The notes: generated from the sequence alone by a model not told the origin. 64,000 nucleotides of DNA from Neocallimastix lanati (nom. inval.) (GCA_016946835.1 JACVTC010000007.1:834001-898000), one strand, 5' to 3'; positions 1-12,202 are shown, counted from the stretch's first letter. Numbers and translations: made by a program.

Positions 1-176
1 ATTTTGTAAAAAAAAAAAAAAAAAAAAAAAAATTCTTTTTTTATTCATTTATTTATTCATATTAATATAAATCTTTTCTATTAAACTTATTTATACATTA
101 TTTAATAAATTATAAAAAAAAAAAAAAATTATTTTAAAACTTAAATATATATTAAATATAAAATAAAAATATATTA

Positions 177-208
177 TTTTATACTATTATTTAAATAATA
201 GTATAAAA
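177..208. repeat. Perfect 32-bp palindrome
   Basis: TTTTATACTATTATTT is followed directly by its reverse complement with no loop. It could extrude as a cruciform or be the centre of a small foldback element. Short palindromes are expected in such AT-rich DNA, so function is doubtful. Confidence 0.7.
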
Positions 209-863
209 TTAATAAAGTGGATTTTTTTTATTATTAATTAATTTTATAATTTAACATTTAATATTTAAAATTATAATTAAAGAAAAAAAAGAAAAGAAAA
301 AGAAAGGATTAAACCTACTATAAAGAGTTTGAAAATAGGTTTAAAGTAATTTATATAAATATAAAGGTTTAAATTTCTTTTTTATCTTTTTTTATTATGA
401 TTATTATGTAAAAAGGTTATTACCATTGTGATTAAAATTTATTATTGATATATTTATTTTATAATATATATATTTAATAATAAATATTTATAAAATATTA
501 ATGATTATTATTCGAATAAGCCTTAGTATTTAAATTTTTTTTAAGAAAAAAAATATTATAACACCATCTGTATTATATTATTAATAATATTTATCTTTTA
601 TTTAAATAAATAAATAAAAATAGAAATAGAAATTATTATTTAATTTCTTTCTTGATTAAGAATATAAAATAAATAAAACTCTAATTAAATAATTATAAAG
701 ATTATATATTAAATATTTCAAATATACAAATACTTCTATTTTTATAGTTAATGGGCATGTATTCGTTAATGGAATAATTATTGCTATGGAATAAGTAAAT
801 ATTTTAATATAGTAAATAAAATTCCATAATTAAAATTTGTATGTTTTAAATATATATAAAAAT

Positions 864-937
864 TTCAACCTTTTTTATTTACTATCAACCTTTTTTTTAA
901 TATCAACCTTTTTTTATTTATTATCAACCTTTTTTTA
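864..937. repeat. Four tandem TATCAACCTTTTTTT units
   Basis: The core TCAACC followed by a T run occurs four times at irregular spacing of about 17-24 bp. C residues are rare in this background, which makes the periodicity easy to see. No coding or regulatory role is apparent. Confidence 0.6.
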
Positions 938-1380
938 ATTAATATTAAATTATTAATTATATTAAATTTTGTTTTAAATTTTTATTAGCACAAAATTTTT
1001 AATTTTTTTTTTTTCTTTTACTTAATTAAGAATTTACCATATATAGTAAATCATATGTTTCTGTTTTATATTCACAAAAATAAAATTTATAAAGTATCAA
1101 ATAGAATTTATTACAGGGAAATAAATATATTAGAATCATTCCACTTAAAAAGTAGATATATATATATAAATTTTATAATATTTTGTTTATTTTTACTTCA
1201 ATTATTATTATATTTATTTTTACTTCAATGATTATATATATTTATTCTAATAGATTAATAAGAAAAAATATATTATGTTTATAAAGTATTTCCAAATAGC
1301 TTTATGGGCTTTGAGCATAAGTATTTCTATTTTTGTTTATTAATATCTCTTTCTTCTTCTGTGTTGTTTTACTCAATTTT

Positions 1381-1486
1381 TTCATACATTGAATTTTGTC
1401 AACATTTACAATGATTATTATAAATTCTATTTTTTTTCATACATTTAATAATGTCAACTTTTCACAATGACTATTAAAAATTCTAT
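1381..1486. repeat. Diverged tandem duplication, about 55 bp period
   Basis: Two adjacent copies begin TTCATACATT and end TTCTAT (1381-1430 and 1436-1486). They differ by substitutions and small indels, which suggests an old local duplication. Confidence 0.65.
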
Positions 1487-1524
1487 ATTTTTTAAGTAAT
1501 AAATCTAAATAAATAAATAAATAA

Positions 1525-1575
<51 letters not shown>

Positions 1576-1980
1576 AAAATAAAAACTCCTTTTTCATTGG
1601 GTTATTTTTTTGTTATATATTTTAGTTGTTTAATTTTTTTTTTTTTTTTTTTAATTTTATTCTTAATTTATAATATATAACCTATAATCCTGCTCAATTT
1701 AAAAAAGTTTTTAATTATCTTGGCAAAATATTTTCAGTCGACTAAACTCAAAGAAAACATATACTCAATTAAATGACTATGACAATATCCAGATAAGTGT
1801 ATTTTAATTATTAAAAATTTGTGATATGAATTTATAATAGCTCTTGCTACTTCAATAATATTTAAAAAAAAAAAAAAAAAAAAAAAAAATTATTATTTTA
1901 GAATTTTATTCACAATCTCAAAGTATGGTCAACAAATCAACCAATTCTAGTTAACAATTCAAACTTCTTTTTTTTTTTTT

Positions 1981-2542
1981 ATCCTGTTAATAAGAAAATG
2001 TTTTCTATATCATAGCTTCTAGTGTATTATCATAATTAATACTCCTAATCAGCTCTTAATTAGTTTTATTCTTAAAAGTATTGAAAAACTTCCTATTATA
2101 TGGAAAAATGATGGTAAAGCTCTTTGTTATATCTTTTACCCTTAGTTCTAATAAAAGTCATATTAAAAGTCTTTTAATCATAAATCAATACTGACAATTT
2201 GTAAATACACTAATTTTAGTTTAAGAATTAATTATATTTTTTGATTTTTTGATTTTTTTTTTTTTTATCCTGTTAATAAGAAAATATTATCTATATCATA
2301 GCTTCTAGTATATTATCATAATTAATACTCCTAATCAGCTCTTAATTAGTTTTATTCTTAAAAGTATTGAAAAACTTCCTATTATATGGAAAAATGATGG
2401 TAAAGCTCTTTGTTATATCTTTTAACTTTAGTTCTAATAAAAGTCGTATTAAAAGTCTTTTAATCATATATCAATACTGATAATTTGTAAATATACTAAT
2501 TTTAGTTTAAGAATTAATTATATTTTTTGATTTTTTGATTTT
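1981..2542. repeat. Two-copy tandem duplication, 286-bp period
   Basis: Copy 1 (1981-2253) and copy 2 (2267-2542) both begin ATCCTGTTAATAAGAAAAT and are nearly identical along their length, with a handful of substitutions and no large indel. A T run precedes each copy. Neither strand has a convincing open frame. The high identity suggests a recent duplication, or a pair of copies of a short non-coding element. Confidence 0.85.
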
Positions 2543-3092
2543 TAAAATGAAGGTAAAAGTATTATACCACTCTTTGTAACAGAAGTGGTAGAGTTATTTA
2601 GAAAATTTCCCATATGTTCTACTTGTGGTTAAGGCAATCATTCACTTATTACTTGAATATTTGAATGCCCCACTTTTTTTTCCTAATATTAGATAGAAAT
2701 CTTTAGAGTTCATCAATAATCTTTTATTATTATTATTATTATTTAATTTTTTTTTTTTTTTTTTACTTCCAAATAAAATAAAAATTGGAAGTAAAAAATA
2801 TATATATATATAAAAAAAAAAAAATTAAGGAATATATTTAGTATGTTCCTTTTTGGTGGAACTTATAGCTTTTAGGTGAGCTAATGTGGAATATAATCAT
2901 ATAATTAAATAGATGTTGCTCCCCTATATAATTATTATAATAAAAAATTTCTAAAAAAAAATTTTTTTTCATCCTTAACCTAGATTAAAGATTAGAAAAT
3001 TATTTTAATTTTCTTACTACATAATACTTTTTCATAAATAGTTTTTAAAGAAAAAAATAAAAATTAGATTGGTTTTATAAATAAATAAATAA

Positions 3093-3138
<46 letters not shown>

Positions 3139-3780
3139 CAAAAAATTAATATATATAATTTATAAATTAGAAATAAATACTACAACTTTTTATGGACATT
3201 AATTTATATAATTTATGATAACATAAAATTTTTGAAAATAAAAGTTTATTATAATTATTATTTTCTTAATATTACTAATATATTTAATTCAAAAGTTAAT
3301 TTATGTTTATTTCTATAAAATATTACCTATCTAATCACAAAAAAAGCTGTATATAAAATATAAATAATTATGTAATTAATTAAATACTATCTTTAATTGA
3401 TGACTTTCATATATTTATATATATATAATAAATTTTTAATAAAATAAAATATTATTTTACAAATATTTAATATAATTTAATTTCTAAAAATTTTAATTGC
3501 AAAAAATTAGCTAAGAAATATCCAAAGATCATGATGATAAAGATGTTGTTGTTGAATACATTTTTTAAATCTTTTCATAATCGTTAATAGAAAAAAAAAA
3601 AAAAAAAAAAACGCAACAAATAAATATATAAGTAAATAAACATATAAAATAAATAAAAAAAAATTAGGAAAAATTTTCATTGATATTAAAAGAAATTAAT
3701 AAAAAAAAATTAAAATAAAAACTATTTAAACCAATTGGACTTATAATATTGAATTGTTAATGTGTTTTATTTTTTTTTAA

Positions 3781-4226
3781 AATATTGAATGTTATTTATT
3801 TATATAATTTATTTAATAATTAAGAAGAACAAGAAAAATATTAAAAAATAAAAATAAAAAATAAAAAAGCAAAAGATTATCCTAATTCCTCCATTTTATA
3901 ATAAAATATTTAGGTTTAGAAGAGAGGTTTAATTTATAAAAAAAAAAAAAACTCTATTTTTTTTAAAATATTGAATGTTATTTATTTATATAATTTATTT
4001 AATAATTAAGAAGAAAAAGAAAATTATTAAAAAAAAAAATAAAAATAAAAAATAAAAAAGCAATATTGAATGTTATTTATTTATATAATTTATTTAATAA
4101 TTAAGAAGAAAAAGAAAAATATTAAAAAAAAAAATAAAAATAAATAATAAAAAAGCAAAAGATTATCATAATTCCTCAATTTTATAATAAAATATTTAGG
4201 TTTTAGGTTTAAAAGAGAGGTTTAAT

Positions 4227-4277
<51 letters not shown>

Positions 4278-4284
4278 AACTCTA
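3781..4284. repeat. Three-copy tandem repeat, middle copy truncated
   Basis: Copies start with AATATTGAATGTTATTTATT at 3781, 3967 and 4062. Copies 1 and 3 run on through a shared tail (AAAGATTATC then AATATTTAGGTTT then GAGAGGTTTAATTTAT) to a poly-A tract and AACTCT. Copy 2 stops at the internal poly-A/AATAAAA tract. The pattern fits unequal exchange or slippage at A-rich tracts. Confidence 0.8.
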
Positions 4285-5220
4285 TGAAAATTTATTTAAC
4301 CAAAAATAATATTATTATTATTATTATTTTTTAATTTAAATAAAGAATTTAAATCAAAAAAAAAAAAAAAAAAAAAAAATTGAACTATTTAAATACAATG
4401 GACCTTAGTAATAAAATAAATTTTAATTAATAAAGTAGTTCAAAAGATATATAATGAAATTAATAAATTATTTGGTACTTTTTTTTTAATAAAACAAAAA
4501 AAAAAAATTTTTTTTTCTTTTTATAAATATGAAAGTAAAATCAAATAAATAGAAGATAAATAAATAAATAGAGTGCTAAAATATTAAAATAAAGAATTAA
4601 GTTCTTTTAGTAAAATTAAAATTGTCATATAGTTTTAAATGCAAATTTTTCTTCTAATTTTATATGATCAAACTATATATTCAATACAATTTTTTTAATT
4701 AATTAGATAATTTTCTTTTCATTTTCAAATCAACTTTATTTAAATATATAATTACAACATTAAATTAAATCATTTTTCTTCTTAAATATAAAAAAAAAAA
4801 AAAAAAAAAAAAAAATTATTAATCTTGTATATTTAATGCTTTTTTTTTTTTTTTTTTTTCAATGGAAAAAAGAAATTTTTGAATATTTATAGATATTTCA
4901 TAATATTCTTTATTAAAATTTCCTTAAAAAGTAATTATGTAACAATTACATATTTTGATATCATATGTAACAATTATATTATTTGATATTATATTAATAA
5001 TTAATTTAACAGTATAAATTCATATTATTTTAGTAATTTTTTTTTTTTCAATTATTATTATTTTTTTAATGATTATTGTGTGTATATATATAGTAAAAAT
5101 TTTTAATATGAATTATTGTATAAATTATCCAATTTTAATTAGAATCAATTTATTATCAGCAAATCATGCTTGAATGTTTGTATTAATAATACAAATAAAA
5201 AATTACTATTTACTTCTTTT

Positions 5221-5660
5221 TTAATATTTATTATTAATTATTTATTATTTATTATATTATTTATTATTTATTATTTATTATTTATTATTTATTATTTATT
5301 GTTTATTATTTATTTATAGTTTATTAATAAATATTCTTATTCTTATTATTTATTTATTATTATTTATTATTTATTATTTATTATTTATATTATTATTTAT
5401 ATTATTATTTATTATTTATTTTTTATTATTTATTATTCAATTATTTATTATTTATTATTTAAATTATTTATTATTTCAATTATTTATTATTTATTATTTA
5501 TTATTTATTATTTATTATTTATTATTTATTATACAATTATTTATTATTTAATTATTTATTATTTATGATTTATATTTATTATTTATTATTCATTCAATTA
5601 TTTTTTATTTATTAAATTATTTATTATTTATTATTTATTATTTATTATTATAATTAAATA
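5221..5660. repeat. [TTATTTA]n minisatellite
   Basis: Long array of TTATTTATTATTTA units with interruptions (ATATT, CAATT, TTTTT). A second array with the same unit on the same strand lies at about 54975-55258. No coding potential. Confidence 0.85.
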
Positions 5661-5989
5661 TTTATTAGTCATTAACTAATTATTAATTATTTAATTATAA
5701 ATTAGTTATTATTTATATGTTTGGTATTAATATAATGGATAAAATAATAAAATACACATTTTTATTACCTTTATAAGTTAAAAATAACTCTAATAATTAC
5801 TAAATGCATTTATAATAAGATGTCACAACAATTAATAAATTTGAGGTTTCAATAAAAATCTAGAAAATTATAAAATATTTAATTTACAAAATATTTAAAT
5901 TATAAAATATTTAAATTATAAATTATTTAAATTATAAATTATTTAAAAAGAGAATTGAAATATTATTTAAATTTATATATTTAAATTTA

Positions 5990-6088
5990 TTTATTTATTT
6001 ATTTATTTTTATTTATTTATTTATTTTTATTTATTTATTTATTTTTATTTATTTATTTATTTATTTTTATTTATTTATTTATTTATAT
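5990..6088. repeat. TTTA/TTTTTA tetranucleotide array
   Basis: Regular blocks of TTTATTTATTTATTTT, giving a higher-order unit of about 20 bp. Simple-sequence DNA with no gene. Confidence 0.75.
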
Positions 6089-7319
6089 ATTTTTTAATTT
6101 TTTCAACTAACCATATTTAAAATTTCAAAATTAAAATTTATATATTATCTAAAATAAATTAAAATAATATGCAATTAAATTAAAATATATTATTAATTAT
6201 AATTAAAAATAACTATTTCTATATATAATATAATATAATATATTATATTATGAATAAAATTAATTAAATCAAATAATATCATTGAATAGCATTCTACTAA
6301 TAATAATAAAATCAATATAACAAATTTCAACTTTGCTAATAATAATATTAAATATAATTATAATTATTAAAATTTCTAAAAATTATTAATTATTAATTAA
6401 TAATATTAAATCATAATTAATGTTTGTAATTATAAATTTCGACATATTTTCATTATATAATAATTAGTATAATAAAAAATAATAAATAATAATAATTACC
6501 AAAAATTAAAGAGAAAAATTTTTTTTTTTTATTTTTTATTTTTTTTTTTTTGAACCTTTAAATTATATTTATTAAATTTTTTTTTTTATTTTATATATAT
6601 ATATTTTTTTTATAATAGAACCTCAAAATATAATAATTTTCTTTTCCTTTAAAAAAAAAAAATTAATTGTAAATTTAAATAAAGTAATTTTTAAGGAAAA
6701 GTCAATATAAAACTTTATTATAGTTTTTTTTAATTAAAAGGAAGAAAGGTATATTGAATATTTAAAAAGTATTATCTTTCATGTTTAAATGTCAAAACCA
6801 AAAACTAAAATAATAATAAAATTAATAATAGTGATAAAAGAATAATGAAAAAGAAAAAAAAATATCAATATTTCAACAAAAAAAAATTAAATAAAAATTA
6901 AAGATTTACATAATGTTAATCAAAAAACATAAAAAAAAATTAAATATAATAATTTATTATATTAATATATCTATTAATATCGGGACATAAAATAAAATAG
7001 AAAATACATATATATTACTATGAATTTAATTATAAATTTAATATATAAATAAAATATTTACGATAATTAGAATTAATAAATTGAAATGGTCATTTAAAAT
7101 AAAATAAAAATACAGAATTAAAAAAAAAATAAAAATAATAAAAATAAAAATAAAAATTAAATAGAACGTATATTCAATTTAATTTATTTTTTTTTAAAAA
7201 AATTAATTGAATAAAATATTTATATATGTAAAATAAAAATTATTTAAAATATATATTAATTTTTTAAATAATATGAAAATTATTTTATAGAAATAGAAGA
7301 ATATAAATAAATAATCAAA

Positions 7320-8287
7320 ATGGCCCAAAAGAACGACAATTCGTATTATTACGACGATAAAGACGGTAAAGGAGGAGATAAGTACGATAGTAGGTACTAT
7401 GATGACAGTCAATATTACGATAACAAAGGTAATGATAGTAGATATTATGATGACAGTCAATACTATGATGATAGTCAATACTATGATGACAGAGGAAATA
7501 GTCGATACGATGATAGCCGATATGATGATAGTCGTTATGACGATAGTCGATACGATGACTCACGTTATGATGATAGTCGCTATGATGATAGTCGTTACGA
7601 TGATAGTCGTTATGATGACAGTCATTACTACGATGACAGAGGAAATAGTCGATATGATGATAGTCGATATGATGATAGTCGTTATGACGATAGTCGATAC
7701 GATGACTCTCGTTATGATGATAGTCGTTACGATGACAGTCGCTATGATAATAGACGTGATGACAAAGGAGGATATAAAAACACTAGTAATCCAAGAGAAT
7801 CGGTCTCTGAATTCAATGCCTACTACGATGATGATGATTATAACGATCCTCCAAGAGGTGAATCCCAAGATCCACCAAGAGGTGATTCCTCAAGAAATTA
7901 TGATGACAGTCGTTATGACGATAGTCGTTATGATGATAACTACAGAGATAGTCGTTATGACGATAGTAGATATGATGACAACTACAGAGATAGCCGCTAT
8001 GACAGTAGATACGATGATAATTACAGAGATAGCCGTTATGATAGTAGATATGATGATAACTACAGAGACAGTCGTTACGATAGTAGATATGATGATAGTC
8101 GTTACGACAATCGCTACGATAATAACAGAGATGCTCCACCTGCAAACAATAACAATGTTGACGATATAAATAAGAAAATGGGTGATATGAATATTAATAA
8201 TGATAATAAAGATGGAGATCAACAAATTTGTTTCTCATGGTAAGTAGATTTACTGTTAATTTTTAATTATTTTCATTATCTAATTAA

Positions 8288-8320
<33 letters not shown>

Positions 8321-8667
8321 TATATAATAAAATAAAATAATTAATAAAATATAATAATAATAATAAAAACAAAAAAAAAAAAAATATGAAATTTTAAAAA
8401 ATTATTGTTATAAATTAATATTTATTTTAAATTATATAATATAATTATATAATTATTTAAATATATATTAAATAGTGGTAACCCAATTAAGGGTAAAGCT
8501 CATCCAAAGAATGGACATGTATATTGTGCTAAAGATTATGTTATGTTGTTTGCTCCAAAATGTAAAAAATGCCAAAAGCCAATTAAAGGTGAAACTGTTT
8601 GTGCTTTAGGTAGTAAATATCACAAGGCTTGCTTCTCATGTATTGTAAGTATTATTGAAATAAAGCA

Positions 8668-8717
<50 letters not shown>

Positions 8718-9288
8718 ATTAATTTTAAAAAAATAATTGTTAAAAGAATGATATTAAAGTAAATTTATATATAATATTAAAATAAAAAAAAAAAAATAAA
8801 AAAAATAAAAATAAAAAAAAAATAGACTTGTAACAAGCCATTCCCAGATAAATCATTCTATGTCTTCAATAATAACCCAGTATGTCGTCGTCACTATCAC
8901 CAACTTAATAACTCACTTTGTAAGTTTATGTTTATGTTTTTAAATATAAAAAAACTAAATTGAAAATAAATATATAAAAAAATAAATATATAAAAAAATA
9001 AATATATAAAAAAATAAAAATAAAGATATTAAAAATAAAAAATTTATTATTAATTTTTTATTCTTAGGTACAAAATGTGATGAACCAATTGAAGGTCCAT
9101 GTGCCGAAGTTATTGAAGGACGTTTCCATCCAAACTGTTTCGTTTGTAGTGTTTGTCAAACTCCTTTAACCGGTTTATACTATAACTACCAAGGTGAAGC
9201 TTATTGTGAAGAAGATATTATGAGAATACACAAGGAAAGAATTAATAAGGCTAATAAGAGAAGAACTATTATGAGTTACATTGAATAA
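7320..9288 (+). CDS. LIM-domain protein with Tyr-Asp-Asp-Ser-Arg repeats
   Basis: Four exons (7320-8239, 8476-8644, 8826-8919, 9068-9288) join in phase to 467 residues; all donors are GTAAG or GTAAGT and acceptors are TAG. Residues about 55-280 are a hydrophilic, probably disordered region of tandem YDDSR and NYRDSRYDSRYDD units. The C-terminal 165 residues hold zinc fingers: an orphan half-LIM finger (C304, C307, C324, D327), then two complete LIM domains. LIM1 is C336-x2-C339-x16-H356-x2-C359-x2-C362-x2-C365-x17-C383-x2-H386. LIM2 starts C395-x2-C398 and ends near YCEED. LIM domains bind protein partners, typically at actin or focal structures (family knowledge); the partner here is unknown. 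The first half of the N-terminal LIM is missing or was replaced by the repeats. The ATG at 7320 follows an AT-rich leader. The LIM assignment is secure; cellular role is not. Confidence 0.92.
7495..8118 (+). repeat. Coding tandem repeats (YDDSR and NYRDSRYD)
   Basis: A 15-bp unit encoding SRYDD is repeated more than 20 times. A longer block beginning DDRGNSRYDDS is itself duplicated (about 7485 and 7633). A second family near 7930-8095 encodes NYRDSRYDSRYDD. Synonymous codons vary (CGT/CGA/CGC, TAT/TAC, GAT/GAC), so the repeat is kept at protein level rather than being pure DNA slippage. Confidence 0.9.
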
Positions 9289-9450
9289 AGTAAAATATCA
9301 ATGAATTAAGGAAAAAAAATAAAAAATAAAAAATAAAAAAAATCATAAATATATAAACATTCATAAAAAAGAATAGATTAATAGAAATAAAATAAAAAAA
9401 AAAAAGCAGCTTTATATTTAAAAACAAAATCATAAGTAAATTTAAAATTT

Positions 9451-9481
<31 letters not shown>

Positions 9482-10219
9482 GGAAGAAAGAAAGAAAAAA
9501 AAGGAAAAGAAAAATAAGGATATGTTTATATGATATATTTTTCTTTTCTAGTAATTTTTTTTTTCTCTTTTCATTTTTTATAAGGATATCAAACAAAAAA
9601 ATATTGAAATTTTATAAATTTATAAAATATTAATAATAATTAACAAAATACTATTTGCTTTGTATTTACAAAGCTGTTTTTTAATATTTAAAAAAAAATT
9701 ATCTCAAAACTTTTTTTTTTTTTTTATATTTAAAAGAAAAAAAAAATTTATTCCAAAACTATTTTTTATATTTAAGTAAAAAAAATTTAAAAGAATAATT
9801 AATATTTAACTTTAAAGATAAATATTAATTTCTTTATATATATTATCATTACTCAATTTATAAATATTTAAAAGAATGATATTTAAAAAATAATTATATA
9901 TATCAAAAGAAACAATAATAGAATATATATAATTATTGAATTATTTATTATCTTTTTTTTTTTTTTTTATTTATTTTTTATTATATAATTTATTTTATAT
10001 ATAATTAATTAATATTTAATTATAAATGTTATAATAAAAAAAAAAAAAATTAAAAAAAAAACGAAAAAAGTGTTAAAAAAATTATATATAAATATGTAAA
10101 CTCACTAATTAAAAAAAACTATAATAAAACAGAAAAAAATAAAAATAAAAAAAAAAAAAATAAAATAAAATTGAAATATTAAATGTTAAATATAATAATA
10201 TTAAAAATACAATGTGAAG

Positions 10220-10256
<37 letters not shown>

Positions 10257-10302
10257 AAGTTTATTAAAAAACAAATAACTATTGTAGGTTAAAAAAAAAA
10301 AA
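9289..10302. other. Intergenic region downstream of LIM gene
   Basis: 3' UTR and spacer composed of A/T tracts. No further exon or gene recognised. AATAAA-like strings are too frequent to pick a poly(A) signal. Confidence 0.6.
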
Positions 10303-10372
10303 ATTAATGGTATTACATTTGTTAGTATATATATATATATATATACTAACAAACAAACGTAATATCATTAAT
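10303..10372. repeat. Hairpin with (TA)n loop
   Basis: ATTAATGGTATTAC...TTTGTTAGTA pairs with TACTAACAAA...GTAATATCATTAAT across an alternating TA centre, with a small bulge. It sits at the edge of a GC-richer coding fragment and may mark the end of an inserted element. Confidence 0.65.
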
Positions 10373-10507
10373 TTGTCGATCTTTTAGATTGACAATGAAA
10401 TGGTATTCCGTTGAATCTACCATTGTTAAGAGCGTCGACGTCGAAATGATAAGGTATGGAGTTTCACCTCCCGTTGAAAGATCTGATACAGATTCAATTG
10501 ATAACAT
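10346..10507 (-). pseudogene. Short open coding-like fragment
   Basis: An ATG-initiated frame of 53 codons on the minus strand contains GC-richer, protein-like sequence such as TPYLIISTSTLLTMV and STEYHFIVNLKDRQ. Its stop falls inside the hairpin at 10303-10372. The plus strand of the same stretch is also open from 10395 to 10535 (46 residues, MKWYSVEST...), so the strand is uncertain. The base composition differs sharply from the flanks, which suggests a fragment of a once longer or foreign gene. No family recognised. Confidence 0.35.
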
Positions 10508-10535
10508 TAATACTGAATTTTATTACTCGCAATAA

Positions 10536-11081
10536 TGGACACAATGAATGGGAAAAGTTAGAAACTATTGCTTCTAACTTACTTTTTTAATTATATAATA
10601 TATAATATTTTATTTCATTTATTTTATTTTTTATTTTTTTTTTCATTTAAAACATGTAATATTATTATTATTATAAATTAAACAAAGTATTCTCTAAGTC
10701 TAAAAAAAAAAAAAAAAAATTATATATATATTTAATAATAAAAAATTTTTTTACATACATATATATATATATATATTTTTTTTTATAGACTTTTTTTCAT
10801 TAATTTTTTTTATAGCCGCAATTATTGCGAACTTTAATCTTTATTTATTTAATTATTAATAATATGATATACTTTTTATATTACAAAAAAAAAAAAAACA
10901 CGCAATTAATAAAAAAAAATAAATATTATTTATCCAATTAGAACATGATAATATTTAAAATAGTAACTTGAAATAAAAAAGTAATATTCAAAAAATAAAA
11001 GTGCATATATAAATTCTAAAAAAAGTTCAACGAATCTCACTTCATTAAGGATTAGGGTTTGAATGGTTTATCTGAAAAAAA
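10536..11081. other. AT-rich spacer
   Basis: A/T tracts with one short stem, AAGTTAGAA/TTCTAACTT at about 10556-10581. No gene seen. Confidence 0.5.
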
Positions 11082-11243
11082 TTATGGTCTTCTCCTTCTT
11101 GATGCATTGACCCTGCTAGCCTGTCTTACTGCATTTTCAGCGTTGATGTTCCTGGTTAGTTTGCCCTTATACTGTAGGAATAGTGACCCTTTGTAGAGTA
11201 GTACTAGCCCGCAGATCGCACCAAAAATGGCGTTTATGACTAA
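11082..11243 (-). pseudogene. GC-rich fragment: membrane segment plus Arg-rich tail
   Basis: A 53-codon open frame on the minus strand ends in a stop at 11082. Its start is not an ATG; the frame is simply open from 11243, and a possible acceptor-like TTTCTAG or GATTAG lies just upstream. It has a hydrophobic stretch (AIFGAICGLVLLY), then a charged amphipathic stretch and a terminal SRRRRP. Codon use includes GGG, CTA, AGG and GCG, unlike neighbouring genes. The architecture resembles the C-terminal anchor and short basic tail of a single-pass membrane protein. No family can be named. It is likely a truncated foreign or viral-type remnant. Confidence 0.4.
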
Positions 11244-11280
11244 TCACTAGAAATAAATTTGGTGCATTTCTTATAAAAAT

Positions 11281-11314
<34 letters not shown>

Positions 11315-11439
11315 ATAGGATGTTTTATTTAATTTAAATCAATAATGTCTGCATCTCTTCTACCAAGAAAGAAGTTATATAATCGATACTACGTCACATA
11401 TATATTATTTTACACTCTCATTATTCAGAAATTACTTAA

Positions 11440-11946
11440 ATTAACATGATTTTCACTAATTGAACTATTCACTACATTAGTTGTAAACGATATTATTATT
11501 TTCACTATCACTAATATTTCTATTTTCACTATCACTAATTCTTTTATTATTAATATTATATACTTCGTTACTACTATCAGAATCAGAACTTAATTCTATA
11601 TTATTCATATCTGTGATAACCGTTTTACATTATTATTTAATATTGGACAACATTTAGAATTAATATAAAATTTTTCATAAAGAATTTCAATATCCTTAAA
11701 AATATTTCATTCGAATTTCACGGGAAAAAGATAGCATTTAGAAAATCAATGTTCCAATCGAGGATTACTATTTTTTCTATAACAACAAGGACACCTTTCT
11801 AGACTGTCTTCTTCAATCATTTTGGCAGCTTTTGGCAACACAAGCATCGAATTTATTATCCACATCTGACATAAAGTACCCATCGGAAGCCACTGTTAAA
11901 TTCAGGAAACTTGAAGTTGAGCTTAAGATAGTTTCTTTTAATTTTC

Positions 11947-11988
<42 letters not shown>

Positions 11989-12202
11989 ATGAAAAATTTA
12001 TCTAATTCGTCATATTAGCTAAAAATTTTTAACTTTCTTTTTCCCATGCATGACATCTACATTGAGATATATCTCTAAATAAATCATTAGAGATAATACA
12101 TTTTTCGAATTTTAACCATTTTTTATAACACCAGACAGGTACAATATTATTATTTTTAATAGGATGAGAGACCCTGAAAGATTGAATATTTATTTTTTGC
12201 AT
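11440..12202 (-). pseudogene. Decayed gene, possibly LINE-like retroelement
   Basis: Three coding-like pieces lie in order on the minus strand. An intact 57-codon ORF at 12202-12029 begins MQKINIQSF and contains VWCYKKWLKFEKC and DISQCRCHAWEKE. A segment at about 11940-11850 reads PEFNSGFRWVLYVRC before in-frame stops. A segment at about 11830-11700 contains ERCPCCYRK, then LEH, then SKC, with a stop between. The C-x-C-C...EH...C pattern recalls the zinc knuckle at the C-terminus of non-LTR reverse transcriptases (zf-RVT type), which is an inference from pattern only. An acidic Ser/Asp tail (ELSSDSDSSNE) follows at about 11600-11480. A poly-T tract and several frame breaks show the gene is dead. 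Confidence 0.4.

Larger units (their letters stand above)
1..7319. other. Gene-poor AT-rich intergenic region
   Basis: No open frame with protein-like composition was found on either strand. The stretch is A/T homopolymers, short palindromes, tandem duplications and TTATTTA/TTTA arrays, the clearest of which are listed separately. The last few hundred bases before 7320 should contain the promoter and 5' leader of the LIM gene, but no specific element stands out from the AT background. Confidence 0.6.

Noticed and set aside
5221-5660. Regular repeats resembling a CRISPR array
   Set aside because: Units are contiguous with no unique spacers; this is a simple minisatellite in a eukaryotic genome.
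7399-8169. 256-codon frame overlapping the LIM gene and antisense frames there
   Set aside because: Shadow of the 15-bp coding repeat, which stays open in other phases because its length is a multiple of three.
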